Source of the DNA: Bryobacterales bacterium
Lineage (GTDB): Bacteria; Acidobacteriota; Terriglobia; Bryobacterales; UBA6623
Length of the DNA: 63,200 nt
Direction of reading: 5' to 3'
NCBI GenBank assembly: GCA_022824585.1
Contig: JAJDZN010000035.1
Coordinates: forward strand, 1-63,200
Positions 26,012 to 33,361 of this stretch are shown in pieces. The notes beneath the pieces are model-generated. The model ran no database searches, had not been told where the DNA came from, and was given only the letters and a program-made list of their open reading frames with translations. Every line of letters starts with the position of its first letter. Within the stretch, counting starts at the first letter, position 1. Both the position numbers and the translations under genes were made by a program.

Positions 26012-27133
26012 CTACGCTCCCGTCTCAATCCATCTCCGCTCCCGCGCGGAGCGCTCGATCGCGTCCAGCACTCGCTGGACGGCCATGCCGTCCTCGAACG
26101 TCGGGCGGGCGGGTTCGCCCGCATCCAGGCCCGCGAGAAAATCGGCCAGAGACTTGATGAAGGTGTGCTCGTAGCCGATCGGGTGGCCGGGCTTCCAGAA
26201 ATGGGGATTGGCCTGCGGGCCCGTGGCCGGCGCCAGCACCTTGCGGCGCCCCCGCAGATCGGGCTCTCCCGACATGTCGGCGTAGGTGAGATGGTTCAAG
26301 TCCTCGAAATGGAACTCCAGCATGCCCGACTCGCCATGAGCGACGAAGCTGTTGTCATTCTGAAAGCCGGTGGCAAAGCGGGTCGCCTCAAACGAGCCGA
26401 GCGTTCCGCTGGCGAATCTCGCCTGCACCAGCACCGCATCGTCGATGTCGATCCGATAAGTCTGGCCAGGCCTGCTCGGATCCGGCTTCTCCGGCAAGAA
26501 GGTCTCCATGGTGGCAGAGACCTCGCGAATCGGACCCAGCAGCATCATGGCCATGTCGAGCAGATGCGAATTGAGATCCCCGTTCACGCCTGACCCCGCC
26601 GTCCGCTTCGACATCTTCCAGTTGTTCGGACGATTCGGGTCCGGGCCCCATTGCTGCAAGTACTGCGACCGGTATTGGTACACCCGGCCGATCCGCTCCT
26701 GCGCCAGCAGCCTTGCCGCGAACTCGACCGCGGGCACCCGGCGGTAGTTGAACCAAACGAAGGTCGGCACGCCCGCGGCGGCCGCGGCCATGGCCTCAGC
26801 CTCGGCAAGCGTATTCGCGAGCGGCTTTTCGCAGAGCACCATCTTTCCGGCCTCGGCGGCCGCGACCGCGATCTCGGCGTGCAAGTAGTTGGGCGTGCAG
26901 ACATCGACCAAGTCGACATCCGGGCGTTCGATCACGCGCCGCCAGTCCGTCTCGCTCTCCTCCCAGCCCCACGCACGCGCCAATGCCTGCAACCCGGCCT
27001 GGCCGCGGCCGCAGACTACCTTGCGCCGAACCTTGGTCAGATGCGGGAAGAAGTGTCCGACCTGCGCGTAGGCGTTGCTATGGGCCTTGCCCATGAAGCC
27101 GTAACCGATGAGAGCGACGTTGAGGGCCGACAT
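26012..27133 (-). CDS. Gfo/Idh/MocA-family oxidoreductase
   Basis: NAD(P)-dependent sugar or polyol dehydrogenase-like protein, 373 aa. The Rossmann motif is NVALIGYGFMGKAHSNAY, followed by VDVCTPNYLHAEIAVAAAEAGKMVLCEKPLANT (the conserved EKP lysine), FNYRRVPAV and NGDLNSHLLDMAMMLLG. Family members oxidise, reduce or isomerise sugars. It lies 51 bp downstream of rhamnulokinase on the same strand, so a role in deoxysugar or sugar metabolism is plausible but not shown. Confidence 0.88.
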   Translation of the reverse strand: MSALNVALIGYGFMGKAHSNAYAQVGHFFPHLTKVRRKVVCGRGQAGLQALARAWGWEESETDWRRVIERPDVDLVDVCTPNYLHAEIAVAAAEAGKMVLCEKPLANTLAEAEAMAAAAAGVPTFVWFNYRRVPAVEFAARLLAQERIGRVYQYRSQYLQQWGPDPNRPNNWKMSKRTAGSGVNGDLNSHLLDMAMMLLGPIREVSATMETFLPEKPDPSRPGQTYRIDIDDAVLVQARFASGTLGSFEATRFATGFQNDNSFVAHGESGMLEFHFEDLNHLTYADMSGEPDLRGRRKVLAPATGPQANPHFWKPGHPIGYEHTFIKSLADFLAGLDAGEPARPTFEDGMAVQRVLDAIERSARERRWIETGA

Positions 27134-27183
27134 GGCCGCAGAGTAGCACCGCCGGAAGTCGACCCGCCGCTGGCCGCGGCCCC

Positions 27184-28653
27184 CTAGCCCGAACCGAGCG
27201 CGGCGAGCCGGCCCGCGGCCTCGTCCCAGCCGCCTGCCAGTTCTGGGTTCGGCTCGAAGCGGCCGAGCTCAAACGATCGCCGCACGATCTCGCGCCCTTG
27301 CGCAAGGTCGCCGATTCGTCCGGCAGCCATGCATTGCATCAATACGTTGCCAACGGCGGTGGCTTCGACCGGGCCCGTGATCACCGGCACGCCGCAAGCG
27401 TCAGCGGCGAATCGCGAGAGCAGCTGGTTGCGAGAGCCGCCGCCGACCACGTGCAGGGCCGCCGGGGCAACGCCGGTCACTCCGGCGATGTCTCCCATCA
27501 CCGAGCGATACCTCAGAGCCAAGCCTTCAAAGATCGCCCTCGCAAACTCGCCCGGAGAGCCCGGCACGGGCTGGCCGGTGGCGCGACACTTGCGAGCGAT
27601 TCTGCTCGGCATGTCGCCCGGAGGAGCGAACTCCGGATCGTCCACGTCGATCACCGAGCGGAACGGTGGGCTGGCATCCGCATCAGAGAGCAGCCTGTCG
27701 TACTCGGTCGCGATCCCGTGCCGCGACCACTCACGACGGCACTCCTCTAGCAGCCACAGGCCGCAGATGTTCTTCAGCAGGCGGTTCGTGCGGCACACGC
27801 CTCCTTCATTGGTCAAGTTCTTTGCCAGCACGGCCGGGGTCACGTGGGGCTGCAAGGTCTCCATCCCCAGCAGAGACCAGGTGCCGGAACTGAGGTAGGC
27901 CCAGTTCGGGCCTTCGGCGGGCACGGCCGCGACGGCCGAGGCCGTGTCGTGCGTGCCGGGCACGATCACGTCCATGCCGGCGACGCCGCATTCTTCGGCT
28001 ATCGAGTCGCGCACGCGGCCCAGCACAGTGCCCGGCTCGATCACGGGACCGAATATCGCGGCGGGCAGGCCGAGCGCTTCCAGCACCGGACGGGCCCAAG
28101 CGCGACGGCGCGGATCGTAGCACTGCGAGGTCGTCGCGTCCGTGAACTCGCAGGCTTGCTCGCCCGTGAACCAGTAGTGGAACAGGTCGGGCATCATCAA
28201 CAGCGAACTCGCCGACTCCAAAGCCGGGCTATTCCTCCGCGCGTAGAGCTGGAACAGGCTGTTGAGTTCCATGAACTGGAGCCCGGTCTGTTCGAAGATC
28301 TCTTCTTTCGAGATGAGCTGGAAGACCTCCGCCATCGTGCCGTTGGTGCTTGAGTCACGGTAGTGGTACGGGTTGCCGGCCAGCTTGCCGTCGCAATCCA
28401 ACAGCGCGAAGTCGACGCCCCAGGTGTCCACTCCGAGCGAAACAGGCTTGGCCCCGGCGGCAGCGCGGATTCCGTCCCGCATGTCGCCGAACAAGCGCAG
28501 GGGATCCCAGAAGAGCGATCCAAGCACTTCCGTGCCCGGATTCTCGAATCGGTGCAATTCTTCGACGGCAATCCTCTCGCCATCAAAGCTTCCGAGCATC
28601 ACGCGGCCGCTACCGGCCCCCAAATCAATCGCCAAGCAGTGTTCTCGCGCCAC
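27184..28653 (-). CDS. rhaB: Rhamnulokinase-like FGGY carbohydrate kinase
   Basis: FGGY kinase of 489 aa, most like RhaB, which phosphorylates L-rhamnulose. It shows the phosphate-1 motif LAIDLGAGSGRVMLG, VDTWGVDFALLD, HYRDSSTNGTMAEVF, MPDLFHYWFTGEQACEFTDATTSQ, the catalytic Asp in PGTHDTASAV, SSGTWSLLGMET and the adenosine motif HVVGGGSRNQLLSRFAADACGVPV. GTG start with GAGGGA upstream. Isomerase and aldolase genes (rhaA, rhaD) are not in the window, so the pathway is incomplete locally. Confidence 0.9.
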   Translation of the reverse strand: MAREHCLAIDLGAGSGRVMLGSFDGERIAVEELHRFENPGTEVLGSLFWDPLRLFGDMRDGIRAAAGAKPVSLGVDTWGVDFALLDCDGKLAGNPYHYRDSSTNGTMAEVFQLISKEEIFEQTGLQFMELNSLFQLYARRNSPALESASSLLMMPDLFHYWFTGEQACEFTDATTSQCYDPRRRAWARPVLEALGLPAAIFGPVIEPGTVLGRVRDSIAEECGVAGMDVIVPGTHDTASAVAAVPAEGPNWAYLSSGTWSLLGMETLQPHVTPAVLAKNLTNEGGVCRTNRLLKNICGLWLLEECRREWSRHGIATEYDRLLSDADASPPFRSVIDVDDPEFAPPGDMPSRIARKCRATGQPVPGSPGEFARAIFEGLALRYRSVMGDIAGVTGVAPAALHVVGGGSRNQLLSRFAADACGVPVITGPVEATAVGNVLMQCMAAGRIGDLAQGREIVRRSFELGRFEPNPELAGGWDEAAGRLAALGSG

Positions 28654-28795
28654 AAGGTCCCTCGCAGTAGGTGATTGTCACGCAGGGCAGAGGATCGCGG
28701 CAAGCCCATGCAGATCTGCGCTGCGACTCACTTCCGGGGCTACCGCACGGGCTCCTGTGTGGGCCGCGGCCGCAATGCTAGCGTAAGGAAGGAGT

Positions 28796-29338
28796 GTGAC
28801 TTCCGCCGTGCCCCCGACCGGCAACCGCAAGACACTGTACTTAGCCAGCGCGTACGGATTCTCGGCACAGCAGCGATGCGGCCCCCTCGCCGAACTGGTC
28901 GCTGCCCTTGAAAAGGCCGGTGCCGAGGTGTGGGAGCCGTTCGCGCGCAACAACACTACCAAGGAGACGGACGGCGCCGGCTGGGCATACCTCGTGGGCC
29001 AAAGCGACATGCGTGATGTTCGCGAAGCCGACGGCCTCTTCGCAGTCGTCAACGGCTGCCCGCCAGACGAGGGTGTGATGGTGGAGCTGGGCATGGCGAT
29101 CGCGTGGCACAAGCCGATATTCTTGTTCCGGGACGACTTCCGGCGCTGCACCGACTCTGGCGTGTACCCCCTGAACTTGATGCTCTTCTGCGGCCTTCCC
29201 AAGGACAGCTGGGAACGATACTGGCTGACCAGCATCGAGCAGATCGCCGACCCACGGAAAGCTCTGGCCCCATGGCTGAACGGCGACGTGTCGCGTCAAG
29301 CCACTCCCGAGCCTCCTCCCGGCCCGGGTTGCTGTTGA
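28796..29338 (+). CDS. Nucleoside 2-deoxyribosyltransferase-like protein
   Basis: A 180-aa member of the nucleoside 2-deoxyribosyltransferase superfamily. Conserved parts are LYLASAYGFSAQQRCGPLAELVAALEKAGAEVWEPF, ADGLFAVVNGCPPDEGVMVELGMAIAWHKPIFLFRDDFR, with the candidate nucleophile Glu in VELG. Members exchange bases on deoxynucleosides or hydrolyse modified nucleotides. The start is unclear: GTG 28796 is only 2-3 nt from AAGGAAGGA, and the next in-frame GTG is at 28811. It ends 4 nt before the PHP gene. Confidence 0.82.
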   Translation: MTSAVPPTGNRKTLYLASAYGFSAQQRCGPLAELVAALEKAGAEVWEPFARNNTTKETDGAGWAYLVGQSDMRDVREADGLFAVVNGCPPDEGVMVELGMAIAWHKPIFLFRDDFRRCTDSGVYPLNLMLFCGLPKDSWERYWLTSIEQIADPRKALAPWLNGDVSRQATPEPPPGPGCC

Positions 29339-29341
29339 ATC

Positions 29342-30229
29342 GTGGCCAGCCCCCCATGGATGCTGTCGCTGCATGGCGGCCACAGCGGCGAATTCTGCGA
29401 GCATGCCAGCGGCACACTCCGCGAAACCATCGAGGCAGCCGCGACAGCCGAGTTGAGAGTCTACGGCCTTACCGAGCACGCTCCGCGCTCGGACGCGCGG
29501 TTTCTCTACGACTCGGAACGGGCGAAAGGCTACGACGTGGAGCGGCTGCACGAGGAGTTTGAGGCGTATTCGCGCGAGTCATTGAGGCTCCAGCGCCACA
29601 TGCGTGGTTCGCTGGAGATCTTGCGCGGGTTCGAAACCGAGGCCGTGCCGGCGTCAAGCTACCTCGAATCGATGCTTGCGCTGCGACGTGAGCACAAGTT
29701 CGACTATCTCGTCGGATCGGTCCACCATGTCCGTGACATTCCCATCGACGAGACCCCTCAGCACTTTCGAGAAGCCGTGGCCGCCTGCAACGGCCTAGAG
29801 CCGCTTATGGAGCGTTACTTCAGACTGGTGGAGGAAATGATTCGCAGCGTGCGCCCGGAGATCGTTGGCCACCTCGATCTGCCCAAGCTGCACGCGCCGC
29901 GAGGCGCCGATCTGTGCACCCTGAAGATCCGCAGGGCCGCCGAGGCCGCGATCGAGGCCGCCAAGGCGAATTCCTGCATCCTCGACCTCAACACGGCGGG
30001 TTGGCGCAAGGGATTGCCCGAACCGTTCCCCTCCCCCTGGCTGGTGCGCCTGGCAGTCGAGGCTGGCGTGCATTTCTGCTTCGGCGACGACAGCCACGCC
30101 CCATCGCAGGTCGGCTACGGCCTCGCGCGGGCGAGACAGTACTTGCTGGACCACGGAGTCAATTCGATCACAGCTCTCGGATTGGGACAAAGCGGCTTGG
30201 AACGTCGACAAGTCCCGCTCGAGGCGTGA
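29342..30229 (+). CDS. PHP-domain histidinol-phosphatase-like protein
   Basis: PHP-superfamily phosphoesterase of 295 aa, closest to the HisK/HolPase type that removes phosphate from L-histidinol phosphate. Metal ligands appear in MLSLHGGHSGEFCEHASGT, YGLTEHAPR, LRGFETEAVP, FDYLVGSVHHVRDIPID, EIVGHLDLPKL and CFGDDSHAPSQVG. The first motif reads HGGHS rather than HxHS. No his genes are adjacent, so the histidine role is by family only. GTG start right after the deoxyribosyltransferase gene. Confidence 0.85.
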   Translation: MASPPWMLSLHGGHSGEFCEHASGTLRETIEAAATAELRVYGLTEHAPRSDARFLYDSERAKGYDVERLHEEFEAYSRESLRLQRHMRGSLEILRGFETEAVPASSYLESMLALRREHKFDYLVGSVHHVRDIPIDETPQHFREAVAACNGLEPLMERYFRLVEEMIRSVRPEIVGHLDLPKLHAPRGADLCTLKIRRAAEAAIEAAKANSCILDLNTAGWRKGLPEPFPSPWLVRLAVEAGVHFCFGDDSHAPSQVGYGLARARQYLLDHGVNSITALGLGQSGLERRQVPLEA

Positions 30230-30383
30230 AGTGCGCCGGATCGCCCGACCCTAGGCCGGGCCTCCGTCCCCGGCTCTTGCCGAGCCCAGAACGGAAGTCG
30301 GAGGCGCCGCCCGCCGTGGAAGGCTTACCATGGTTGGCGGCGCAGCCGTCACCGCGGCCGTCGCGCAGCGCGAAGTCCACGCC

Positions 30384-31442
30384 ATGGACTCGTCGCGGCC
30401 TGGAACGCGTATGTTGGTACGTGCGATCGTCGCAGTCGTCTCCGCATTGTCGCTGGCCGGTTGCGGCGGGGGGTCGCAAGAACTCGCGGAAGACGAAACG
30501 TTCTACAGCCGCAATCGCGTCGAGCTGTACTCCGGACTCGAGCCCGACGCATCCGCGGTTGCCGTCCTTGACTTCGACACGCGCTCGAGAATCTTGGATA
30601 CGCACCGGAGCTTTGTCCGGCTGCGCACGATCGACGGCCGAGAGGGCTGGGCTCCGAGGGCGATGCTGCTTGACAGCAACCTGCGAAGCGGGCTGCGAGC
30701 GCTGACGAGCCGGACTGCTGCGCTGCCAAGTCAAGGGCTTTACCGCGCGCGGGACACGCTCAACGTGCATACGCAGCCATATCGTTGGGCGCCGACCTTC
30801 TACCAGTTGGAAAAGGACGAGGGCGTCGAGATGCTGGACCGGATGCTGGTCGATCGCCTGCCGGCCGCTGCAGCCACCGCCAGGACGCCGCCCCAGCCGA
30901 CCGGCTTGGACTACTGGTATCTGGTGCGGATCCCCAAACTCGGCCAAACCGGCTGGCTGATCGCGAACATGGCGTACGCCGACATCCCGCTGGAAGTCGC
31001 GATGCTGGGCCAAGGCCGCTCGATCGTTGCCTACTTTCCGATCGGATCGGTGGCCGACCGGGCTAGCGGCGAAGCCAAAACCACTTGGCTGTGGTTCCAA
31101 TCGGGCCGTGGCGGGCAAGTGCATGACTTTGACCGCATGGCAGTGCTCCGGTGGGACGCCAGACGGAGTCACTACATCGTGATTCGGCAGTACTCGAACC
31201 TTAGCGGCTACATGCCAATCGAGACTAGGCCAAACCTCGAGTCCGAGCGCGGGACGGGCGTGGGAATCCAAGTTCTGCTGGACAAAGACGGACAGATGCT
31301 CGGCCGGAACTATATCTACACCGCTAACCGGGTCTACCTGTTGGAAGAGAAACCTGTAGCCGGGGCGCCGCAGCACGTTCCGCCGGGCGGCTTCGGTTCG
31401 CGCTATGTATTCTCCCCTCCGGACAGCCCCGGGCGGCAGTAG
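30384..31442 (+). CDS. Putative lipoprotein with SH3-like domain
   Basis: A 352-aa exported protein. From the Met at 30411 it reads MLVRAIVAVVSALSLAGCG, a compact lipoprotein signal with Cys after LAG; 30384 is the alternative start used here. A bacterial SH3-like segment follows (NRVELYSGLEPDASAVAVLDFDTRSRILDTHRSFVRLRTIDGREGWAPRAML) and a second similar segment (ARDTLNVHTQPYRWAPTFYQLEKDEGVEMLD...GQTGWLIANMAYADIP). It may bind peptidoglycan or another envelope component. No enzymatic motif is seen. I do not know a named family for the C-terminal half. Confidence 0.75.
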   Translation: MDSSRPGTRMLVRAIVAVVSALSLAGCGGGSQELAEDETFYSRNRVELYSGLEPDASAVAVLDFDTRSRILDTHRSFVRLRTIDGREGWAPRAMLLDSNLRSGLRALTSRTAALPSQGLYRARDTLNVHTQPYRWAPTFYQLEKDEGVEMLDRMLVDRLPAAAATARTPPQPTGLDYWYLVRIPKLGQTGWLIANMAYADIPLEVAMLGQGRSIVAYFPIGSVADRASGEAKTTWLWFQSGRGGQVHDFDRMAVLRWDARRSHYIVIRQYSNLSGYMPIETRPNLESERGTGVGIQVLLDKDGQMLGRNYIYTANRVYLLEEKPVAGAPQHVPPGGFGSRYVFSPPDSPGRQ

Positions 31443-31455
31443 GGGAAGTCGCAGT

Positions 31456-31480
31456 CTCGGCGGGGGCTGTGATCGCCGAG
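31456..31480. terminator. Hairpin after the lipoprotein gene
   Basis: CTCGGCG (31456-31462) pairs perfectly with CGCCGAG (31474-31480) around an 11-nt loop, 13 nt after the stop codon. No U-tract follows. Confidence 0.4.
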
Positions 31481-31741
31481 GGCCCGCAGAAACATGCGGG
31501 GGCAGTCGCTGCCAGCGATCGTTGTGTCCTGCACCGGCGGCACCGTCCGCCCCTCGTGCTCCGCACCACTCGGCGCGCGTTAGCCCGCCTCGCCAAGACG
31601 CCGGTCCGAGCCTGTGGACCGCCTCCGGCTGCGGCACGCAGGCGGCGGCCGGCCCTCGCACGCCGGCCATAGCAGAACCGTCCCCCGGTGCGGATCCCCG
31701 CGTTAGCCGGGGCAACGCGACGGTCGCAGCTCCGAATCCTG

Positions 31742-31747
31742 TATCCT
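31742..31747 (+). promoter_or_regulatory. -10-like box TATCCT, 9 nt before the SulP ATG
   Basis: TATCCT is followed by 9 nt and ATG at 31757. An in-frame ATG at 31748 directly abuts the box and is a poorer candidate. No Shine-Dalgarno is present. Confidence 0.4.
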
Positions 31748-31756
31748 ATGTCTCTT

Positions 31757-33340
31757 ATGGTCGACACCGGGGGCATTCCGCAAGGAAACGGATCGGGCTT
31801 TAGGCGCTACTGGGGACCTGACCTGCTGTCAGGATTCCTGGTTTTCCTCATCGCGCTGCCGCTCTGCCTCGGAATCTCGCTGGCTTGCGGCTACCCGGCC
31901 ATCGCGGGGATCTTCACTGCAATCATCGGCGGGATCGTCGGTACCGTCTTCAGCAACTCCGAATTGACGATCAAGGGTCCGGCGGCCGGCCTCATCGTCA
32001 TCGCGATCGGGTGCGTGACGGACTTCGGCTTCACCGCGGGCCGCGATCCGGCCGCGGACATCGAGGCGTACCGCTTGGCCCTGGGCGTGGGCGTCGTCGC
32101 GGGCGTCATCCAGATTCTCTTCGGCGTGTTCCGCTCCGGCATCTTGGGCGAGTTCTTCCCCCCGGCCGCCGTCCACGGGCTGCTCGCCTCGATCGGCGTG
32201 ATTATCTTTGCCAAGCAGCTGCCCGTCACGCTAGGGCTCGGTTCGGAGGGGACGCCGCTCGAGCTGCTGGCCAGGATTCCCAGCTACTTCACCGACATGC
32301 ACCCCCAAGTGGGCCTGATCGGCATCATCAGCTTGGTCATCATGTTCGGATATCCGTTCCTGAAGATTCCGGGCGTGAGGGCCATACCGGCACCGCTCGT
32401 GGTCGTGCTGGTCACCGTGCCGCTAGGCCTGCACTACGGCTTGGGGCGGGAGTTCCTCGTCGACGTTCCGTCCAACATGTTCGGCGCTCTGGCGTTCCCG
32501 GACTTCTCCGGTGTCGCCACCGCCACAGGGGTCAAGTACATCATTCTCTTCTCGTTGATCGGCAGCCTCGAGTCGCTGCTCAGCGCCAAGGCGGTCGACC
32601 AGATCGACCCGTACCGCAGGAAGACCAATTACGATGGCGACCTGCTGGCGATCGGAGTTGGGAACACGGCCTCGGCGTTGGTGGGAGGCCTGCCGATGAT
32701 CTCCGAGATCGTCCGCAGCAAGGCGAACATCGACAACGGGGCGAAGACCCGTTTCGCGAACATGTACCACGGCATGTTCTTGCTGGTCTTTGTGGCGCTT
32801 GCCCCCGCGCTGATCAACATGATCCCTTTGGCCGCCCTCGGAGCGATGCTCGTCTTCACCGGCTTCAGGCTGGCCTCGCCGAAGGAGTTCGTGCACATGT
32901 ATCACGTGGGTCGCGAGCAGCTCGTCATCTTCGTCGCCACGATCGTCGGGGTGCTGGCCACGGACCTGCTCGTAGGGATCGGGATCGGAATCTTGGTCAA
33001 GGTCCTCATCCACCTCGTGAACGGCGTGCCGGTCGCCTCGCTGTTCCGGCTTCGGGCCGACATAGACCGTTCCGAGGATGGAGCCACCGTCACGGTGAGC
33101 GACTCGGCCGTGTTCTCGACCTGGATCGGCCTCAAGAAGCGGCTTGAAGCCCTCAAGGGCGAGAGTCGGGTCCGGCTCGACCTTTCGGGGACCGCGCTCG
33201 TCGATCACACGGTCATGGACCGGCTGCGCGAAATGGAGAAAGAGTTCGAAGAAGACGGAGCGAGTCTCGAGATCCGGGGTCTGGATGGACATCGCCCCTT
33301 CTCGGACGATCCCACCGCAGCCCGCACGAAGAAGTCCTGA
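31757..33340 (+). CDS. SulP-family anion transporter with STAS domain, possible bicarbonate transporter
   Basis: A 527-aa inner-membrane SulP protein. The transmembrane part (residues 10-430) has LLSGFLVFLIALPLCLGISLACGYPAIAGIFTAIIGG, NSELTIKGPAAGLIVIAIGCV, LGEFFPPAAVHGLLASIGVIIFAKQLPV and SLESLLSAKAVDQIDPYRRKTNYDGDLLAIGVGN. A C-terminal STAS-like domain follows (VTVSDSAVFSTWIGLKKRLEAL...VRLDLSGTALVDHTVMDRLREM). SulP proteins move sulfate, bicarbonate or other anions. The dabA gene 21 bp downstream makes inorganic carbon the more likely substrate, by context only. First gene of the transporter cluster. Confidence 0.9.
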   Translation: MVDTGGIPQGNGSGFRRYWGPDLLSGFLVFLIALPLCLGISLACGYPAIAGIFTAIIGGIVGTVFSNSELTIKGPAAGLIVIAIGCVTDFGFTAGRDPAADIEAYRLALGVGVVAGVIQILFGVFRSGILGEFFPPAAVHGLLASIGVIIFAKQLPVTLGLGSEGTPLELLARIPSYFTDMHPQVGLIGIISLVIMFGYPFLKIPGVRAIPAPLVVVLVTVPLGLHYGLGREFLVDVPSNMFGALAFPDFSGVATATGVKYIILFSLIGSLESLLSAKAVDQIDPYRRKTNYDGDLLAIGVGNTASALVGGLPMISEIVRSKANIDNGAKTRFANMYHGMFLLVFVALAPALINMIPLAALGAMLVFTGFRLASPKEFVHMYHVGREQLVIFVATIVGVLATDLLVGIGIGILVKVLIHLVNGVPVASLFRLRADIDRSEDGATVTVSDSAVFSTWIGLKKRLEALKGESRVRLDLSGTALVDHTVMDRLREMEKEFEEDGASLEIRGLDGHRPFSDDPTAARTKKS

Positions 33341-33361
33341 GCAGCCAAGCCTAGCACCCCG

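Larger units (their letters stand above)
31443..31756. other. 314-bp intergenic region before the SulP-DabA-Mrp cluster
   Basis: No gene is supported. The region holds a hairpin just after the lipoprotein stop, further GC-rich inverted repeats (GGCCGG/CCGGCC and CCCCG/CGGGG), and a promoter-like TATCCT next to the SulP start. It is the longest gap before the 12-kb transporter cluster and the likely site of its regulation. I recognise no riboswitch. Confidence 0.4.

Noticed and set aside
30168..31715. Minus-strand 515-aa open frame opposite the lipoprotein gene
   Set aside because: The plus strand has a lipobox and SH3-like pattern; the minus-strand frame shows no family signature.
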